Part shown: piece by piece, positions 10,973-11,235 of the stretch
Layout of the letters: each line of letters starts with the position of its first letter
Position numbering within the stretch: the first letter of the stretch is position 1
Translations under genes and position numbers: made by a program
Source of the DNA: Chitinophagaceae bacterium
GTDB lineage: Bacteria; Bacteroidota; Bacteroidia; Chitinophagales; Chitinophagaceae
Direction: 5' to 3'
Length of the DNA stretch: 11,235 nucleotides
Assembly (NCBI GenBank): GCA_021323155.1
Contig: JAJTCI010000150.1
Coordinates: 1-11,235, forward strand
Notes under the pieces: generated by a model
Database searches by the model: none
What the model was told of the DNA's origin: nothing
What the model saw: only the letters and a program-made list of their open reading frames with translations

Positions 10973-11235
10973 TACAATTCCGGCACAAAGCGTTTGATGC
11001 GCTCACTCCATTTGAATTATACGAGATCATCCATCTCCGCAATGAAGTTTTCGTCGTTGAGCAGAATTGTGTTTTCCAGGACGCCGATCATAAAGACCAG
11101 GCCGCCGTTCACCTGATGGCCTGGAAGAATGATCAACTCGCCGGTTACACCCGCCTGCTCGCGCCGGGTATCGCCTACAAGGAAATGAGCATTGGACGAG
11201 TTGTGACCTCACCCAAATACCGCAGGAATGGAACA
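10969..11235 (+). CDS. elaA: ElaA-like GNAT N-acetyltransferase (3' end outside window)
   Basis: The first 89 codons of a GNAT-fold acetyltransferase of the ElaA family, about 150 residues when complete; the acetyl acceptor is unknown. Seen: ELYEIIHLRNEVFVVEQNC (18-36), the family signature with VFVVEQ; D-A-D-H-K-D (40-45); HLMAWKNDQLAGYTRLL; and SIGRVVTSPKYRRNGT, the start of the acetyl-CoA-binding motif (R/Q-x-x-G-x-G/A), where the window ends. The start is GTG at 10969, overlapping the esterase stop as GTGA. It gives an N-terminus equivalent to E. coli ElaA, and the ATG at 10962 is in a frame that stops at once. Coupling to the esterase gene is likely. No defect is visible. Confidence 0.93.
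   Translation, partial: MIQFRHKAFDALTPFELYEIIHLRNEVFVVEQNCVFQDADHKDQAAVHLMAWKNDQLAGYTRLLAPGIAYKEMSIGRVVTSPKYRRNGT

Overview
The window looks like a chromosomal segment of a Bacteroidota bacterium, most likely Chitinophagaceae or a close relative (inference). The grounds are a type IX secretion (T9SS) C-terminal sorting domain, two lipoproteins with Bacteroidota-style signal peptides, promoter-like elements matching the Bacteroidota -7 consensus TAnnTTTG instead of TATAAT, few clear Shine-Dalgarno sites, and protein variants typical of the phylum in AspRS, RarA, SucD and ElaA. No transposase, integrase, phage gene or CRISPR array is visible.

Layout. 1-821 (-): 5' part of sucD. 822-1125: divergent control region between sucD and aspS, with a promoter-like element for each gene and an FNR/CRP-like dyad near -40 of sucD. 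1126-3428 (+): aspS followed, with a 4-nt overlap, by a small two-helix membrane protein. 3475-4113 (-): lipoprotein L,D-transpeptidase. 4180-5439 (+): rarA. 5440-5940: non-coding, dominated by two facing arrays of five 11-bp repeats. 5941-6960 (+): small secreted T9SS-sorted protein with a strong intrinsic terminator. 7076-7864 (+): double-domain universal stress protein. 7865-8721: long non-coding region with a cluster of DnaA-box-like nonamers, then a tandem array of covarying stem-loops ending in a terminator-like hairpin. 8722-10065 (+): secreted M28 metallopeptidase with a C-terminal Fn3-like domain. 10115-10972 (+): lipoprotein alpha/beta-hydrolase. 10969-11235 (+): start of an ElaA-like GNAT acetyltransferase, cut by the window edge.

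The genes are mostly housekeeping (TCA cycle, tRNA charging, replication restart, stress) or envelope/secreted hydrolases and do not form one pathway. Likely transcriptional couples are aspS with the membrane protein and esterase with elaA, both by stop/start overlap; M28 peptidase and esterase are 49 bp apart.

The most unusual content is non-coding. (1) 8149-8686 carries about five tandem units of roughly 80 bp. Each folds as a UUCG-type capped hairpin on an outer stem, followed by a second hairpin with an A-rich loop. The stems keep pairing while their bases change between units, which points to a structured RNA (or single-stranded DNA element) that I do not recognise. (2) 5520-5705 holds two five-copy arrays of an 11-bp repeat in perfect mirror register, with a 7+4 layout like the tandem sites of OmpR/PhoB-type regulators. 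(3) Four matches to the relaxed DnaA box TTWTNCACA lie within 135 bp just upstream of the stem-loop array.
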